Source: Fimbriimonadaceae bacterium
GTDB lineage: Bacteria > Armatimonadota > Fimbriimonadia > Fimbriimonadales > Fimbriimonadaceae
NCBI GenBank assembly: GCA_014380605.1
Contig: JACMJO010000331.1
Span: 1-6,736 of the forward strand
Direction: 5' to 3'
Length of the DNA stretch: 6,736 nucleotides
Made by a program: the position numbers and the translations under genes. Under the pieces are notes generated by a model. It saw only the letters and a program-made list of their open reading frames with translations. It was not told the DNA's origin and did not search any database. This document shows positions 5,171 to 6,736 of this stretch, piece after piece; the stretch's first letter is position 1; every line of letters begins with the position of its first letter.

Positions 5171-6736
5171 ATGGTTAAGCGTTTAACTTTACTTATTTCA
5201 TTTTTCGGCTTCCTGGGATTGTTGGCAGGGTGTGGCGGAGGTGGCGGAGGCGGAAGCTCGCAGGTCACCCTGACGGCTATCGCCGACTGGACGAACTTTG
5301 GTCAGCCCATCAGCGGTAGCTCCATGCAGTGGAGCCTGTACTCGTTGGATGAGGCCCTAGTGCGATCTATTGCGATCAACCGTGATCTGCCCGGCGAACA
5401 ATCGGCCCCAATGGCAAATCTGCCAAAAGGTGCCTATCACCTAAAGGTTGAGCTGTTTTCCCAAACGAACTTGGGCGGCTCGATTGTTGGTGTGCTCGAC
5501 GAGCAGATTCAGCTGAATGGCAATTCGATCTACCGGGCGGTTATTGGCACCGATCCGGCTTCGGTCAAGGTAACTCCTCCATCGGCTACCTTCAAGGCAG
5601 GCCAGGGCAAACAGTTCTATGCCGCTTGTTACAACGCGGCCCAGAAACCGACTTTTGCAGTACCTGATTCCTTCTCCTGGCAGACCTTTGGAAGCGTTGC
5701 CACCGTTAACGAGACTGGATTCGTTCAAGGAACGTCCGCTGGAAATGGAACCGTTGTCGCAACCGATTCAGGTTCCTCTTTGCAAGGCGGAGCCACCATC
5801 ACCGTTCAAAACACGAACGTGACGACAAGCAAGTGGACCGTGCTGATCTTCCTAAACGCCGCCAACGACCTCAACGAATTCGGCGACTTGAACTTCGACC
5901 AAATGGAAGAAGTCGCAGGTAACCCTCAGGTTCGATTCGTTGTCCAGTGGAAGCAATTCCAATCTTCGCTATCGCCCAATCCATCGTTCGTGGGAACTCG
6001 CCGGTATTTGGCCAAGCTCGATACGGCTAATGGCATCAATTCCGAATTGATCCAAAACATGGGCACGAACGTGGACATGGGTCGAAAGGAAACCCTGCTC
6101 GACTTCATCAACTGGGGCAAGACCTTCTATCCCGCCCAACGGTATTGCCTTGTCATCTGGAATCACGGCAACGGTTGGCGTCGGGGTCCAGATTCAAATA
6201 GGCCGACGCGAGGCGTGAGCTACGACGACCAAACCGGCAGTTCCATCGAGACGTGGGAACTTGCTCAGGCGTTGGGTTCTAACAACATCGACATCATCGC
6301 CTGGGACGCCAGTCTCATGCAAATGGCGGAAGTCGCCCACGAGATTCAGGATCAAGCCGAACTCATCGTGGGAAGCGAAGAGTCGCCGCCCGGCGCCGGC
6401 TATCCATACGATCTCGTGTTCGCCCCATTCCGAGATAACCCCGATGCCACAACGTTGACCCTCGCGAAGAGCTTTGTCGACAACACGTTGATCGGTTACC
6501 AGGGCACCGGCGAGTTCATTACTCAGAGCGTCATCGACCCAACTCAACTCGCAAACCTTGCCACCAAAGTTAGCGCGTTGGCCCAGGAGTTGATCAACAA
6601 CCAAGCATCGCCCGGCTTTGCGGCCATGATCCAGCAGGTCAGGAATGAAGCCGCCAGATATCCAAGGAAATTCTTGCCAACTAACCCTGGCGATTTCCGC
6701 AAGTATCGCGACTTGTGGGATGTCTGTGACCGGATC
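5171..6736 (+). CDS. Lipoprotein with Ig-like region and clostripain (C11) domain, catalytic Cys replaced by Ser; 3' end outside the window
   Basis: The first 522 codons are visible. Residues 1-20 are a lipoprotein signal with lipobox LAGC, so Cys21 should be lipidated and the protein anchored in a membrane. Gly at +2 would fit outer-membrane sorting under the Lol rule, if that applies here. Seven glycines (22-28) form a flexible linker. Residues about 31-125 are a beta-rich region I do not recognise. Residues about 130-213 resemble a bacterial Ig-like (Big_2) domain, ending GTSAGNGTVVATDSGSS and TITV. The C11 cysteine peptidase domain starts at WTVLIFLNAANDLNEFGDLN (222-241). The catalytic His is in LVIWNHGNGW (His332). 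The second motif, usually DACLM, reads DASLMQMAEVAHEI, so Ser381 (codon AGT at 6311-6313) replaces the nucleophile. Family members cleave after basic residues; this one may be inactive or altered. The ATG at 5171 is fixed by the signal peptide. Confidence 0.9.
   Translation, partial: MVKRLTLLISFFGFLGLLAGCGGGGGGGSSQVTLTAIADWTNFGQPISGSSMQWSLYSLDEALVRSIAINRDLPGEQSAPMANLPKGAYHLKVELFSQTNLGGSIVGVLDEQIQLNGNSIYRAVIGTDPASVKVTPPSATFKAGQGKQFYAACYNAAQKPTFAVPDSFSWQTFGSVATVNETGFVQGTSAGNGTVVATDSGSSLQGGATITVQNTNVTTSKWTVLIFLNAANDLNEFGDLNFDQMEEVAGNPQVRFVVQWKQFQSSLSPNPSFVGTRRYLAKLDTANGINSELIQNMGTNVDMGRKETLLDFINWGKTFYPAQRYCLVIWNHGNGWRRGPDSNRPTRGVSYDDQTGSSIETWELAQALGSNNIDIIAWDASLMQMAEVAHEIQDQAELIVGSEESPPGAGYPYDLVFAPFRDNPDATTLTLAKSFVDNTLIGYQGTGEFITQSVIDPTQLANLATKVSALAQELINNQASPGFAAMIQQVRNEAARYPRKFLPTNPGDFRKYRDLWDVCDRI

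Noticed and set aside
6194..6604. 136-residue open frame on the minus strand
   Set aside because: It is antisense to the conserved C11 domain, including the His and Ser motif region; an overlap artefact is far more likely.
1..6736. tRNA genes, CRISPR arrays, insertion sequences, phage or toxin-antitoxin genes
   Set aside because: I saw no cloverleaf-like segments, spaced direct repeats, transposase motifs or small toxin-antitoxin pairs by reading; a tRNAscan or profile search was not possible here.

Overview
This is an ordinary-looking stretch of bacterial chromosome with six or seven protein genes. I saw no RNA genes, transposons, CRISPR arrays or phage genes. GC content looks a little above 50 percent by eye. 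The lineage is uncertain. The lipobox followed by a poly-glycine linker, the cyclophilin with its own signal peptide and the small GYF_2/TM2 protein suggest an environmental, Gram-negative-type (two-membrane) bacterium. An Armatimonadota (Fimbriimonadia-like) origin is possible but is only a low-confidence guess.

Layout from left to right. Positions 1-1172 (minus) hold most of gltX, glutamyl-tRNA synthetase, whose 3' end runs off the window. A 158-base divergent spacer (1173-1330) carries a degenerate 8-bp tandem repeat and a candidate promoter. On the plus strand come a GYF_2 plus TM2 membrane protein (1331-1855) and, 45 bases later, an exported cyclophilin-type peptidyl-prolyl isomerase (1901-2449); these two are probably co-transcribed. 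A strong palindromic terminator (2461-2504) lies between that gene and the convergent minus-strand rpmA, and probably serves both strands. On the minus strand, in transcription order, are a GAF-GGDEF diguanylate cyclase (5077-3155), rplU for L21 (3089-2772) and rpmA for L27 (2767-2510). rplU and rpmA are only 4 bases apart. A second divergent spacer (5078-5170) with two adjacent perfect palindromes separates the cyclase from a plus-strand lipoprotein gene (5171 to the window end). That protein has an Ig-like region and a clostripain (C11) fold.

The genes do not form one obvious pathway: translation (gltX, rplU, rpmA), c-di-GMP signalling, envelope protein folding and a surface-anchored protease-like protein. 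The strongest lead is the C11 lipoprotein. It keeps the catalytic His (His332) but has Ser381 where the family's nucleophilic Cys is expected, so it may be a pseudoprotease or a Ser variant. I found no convincing evidence for a new multi-gene system.
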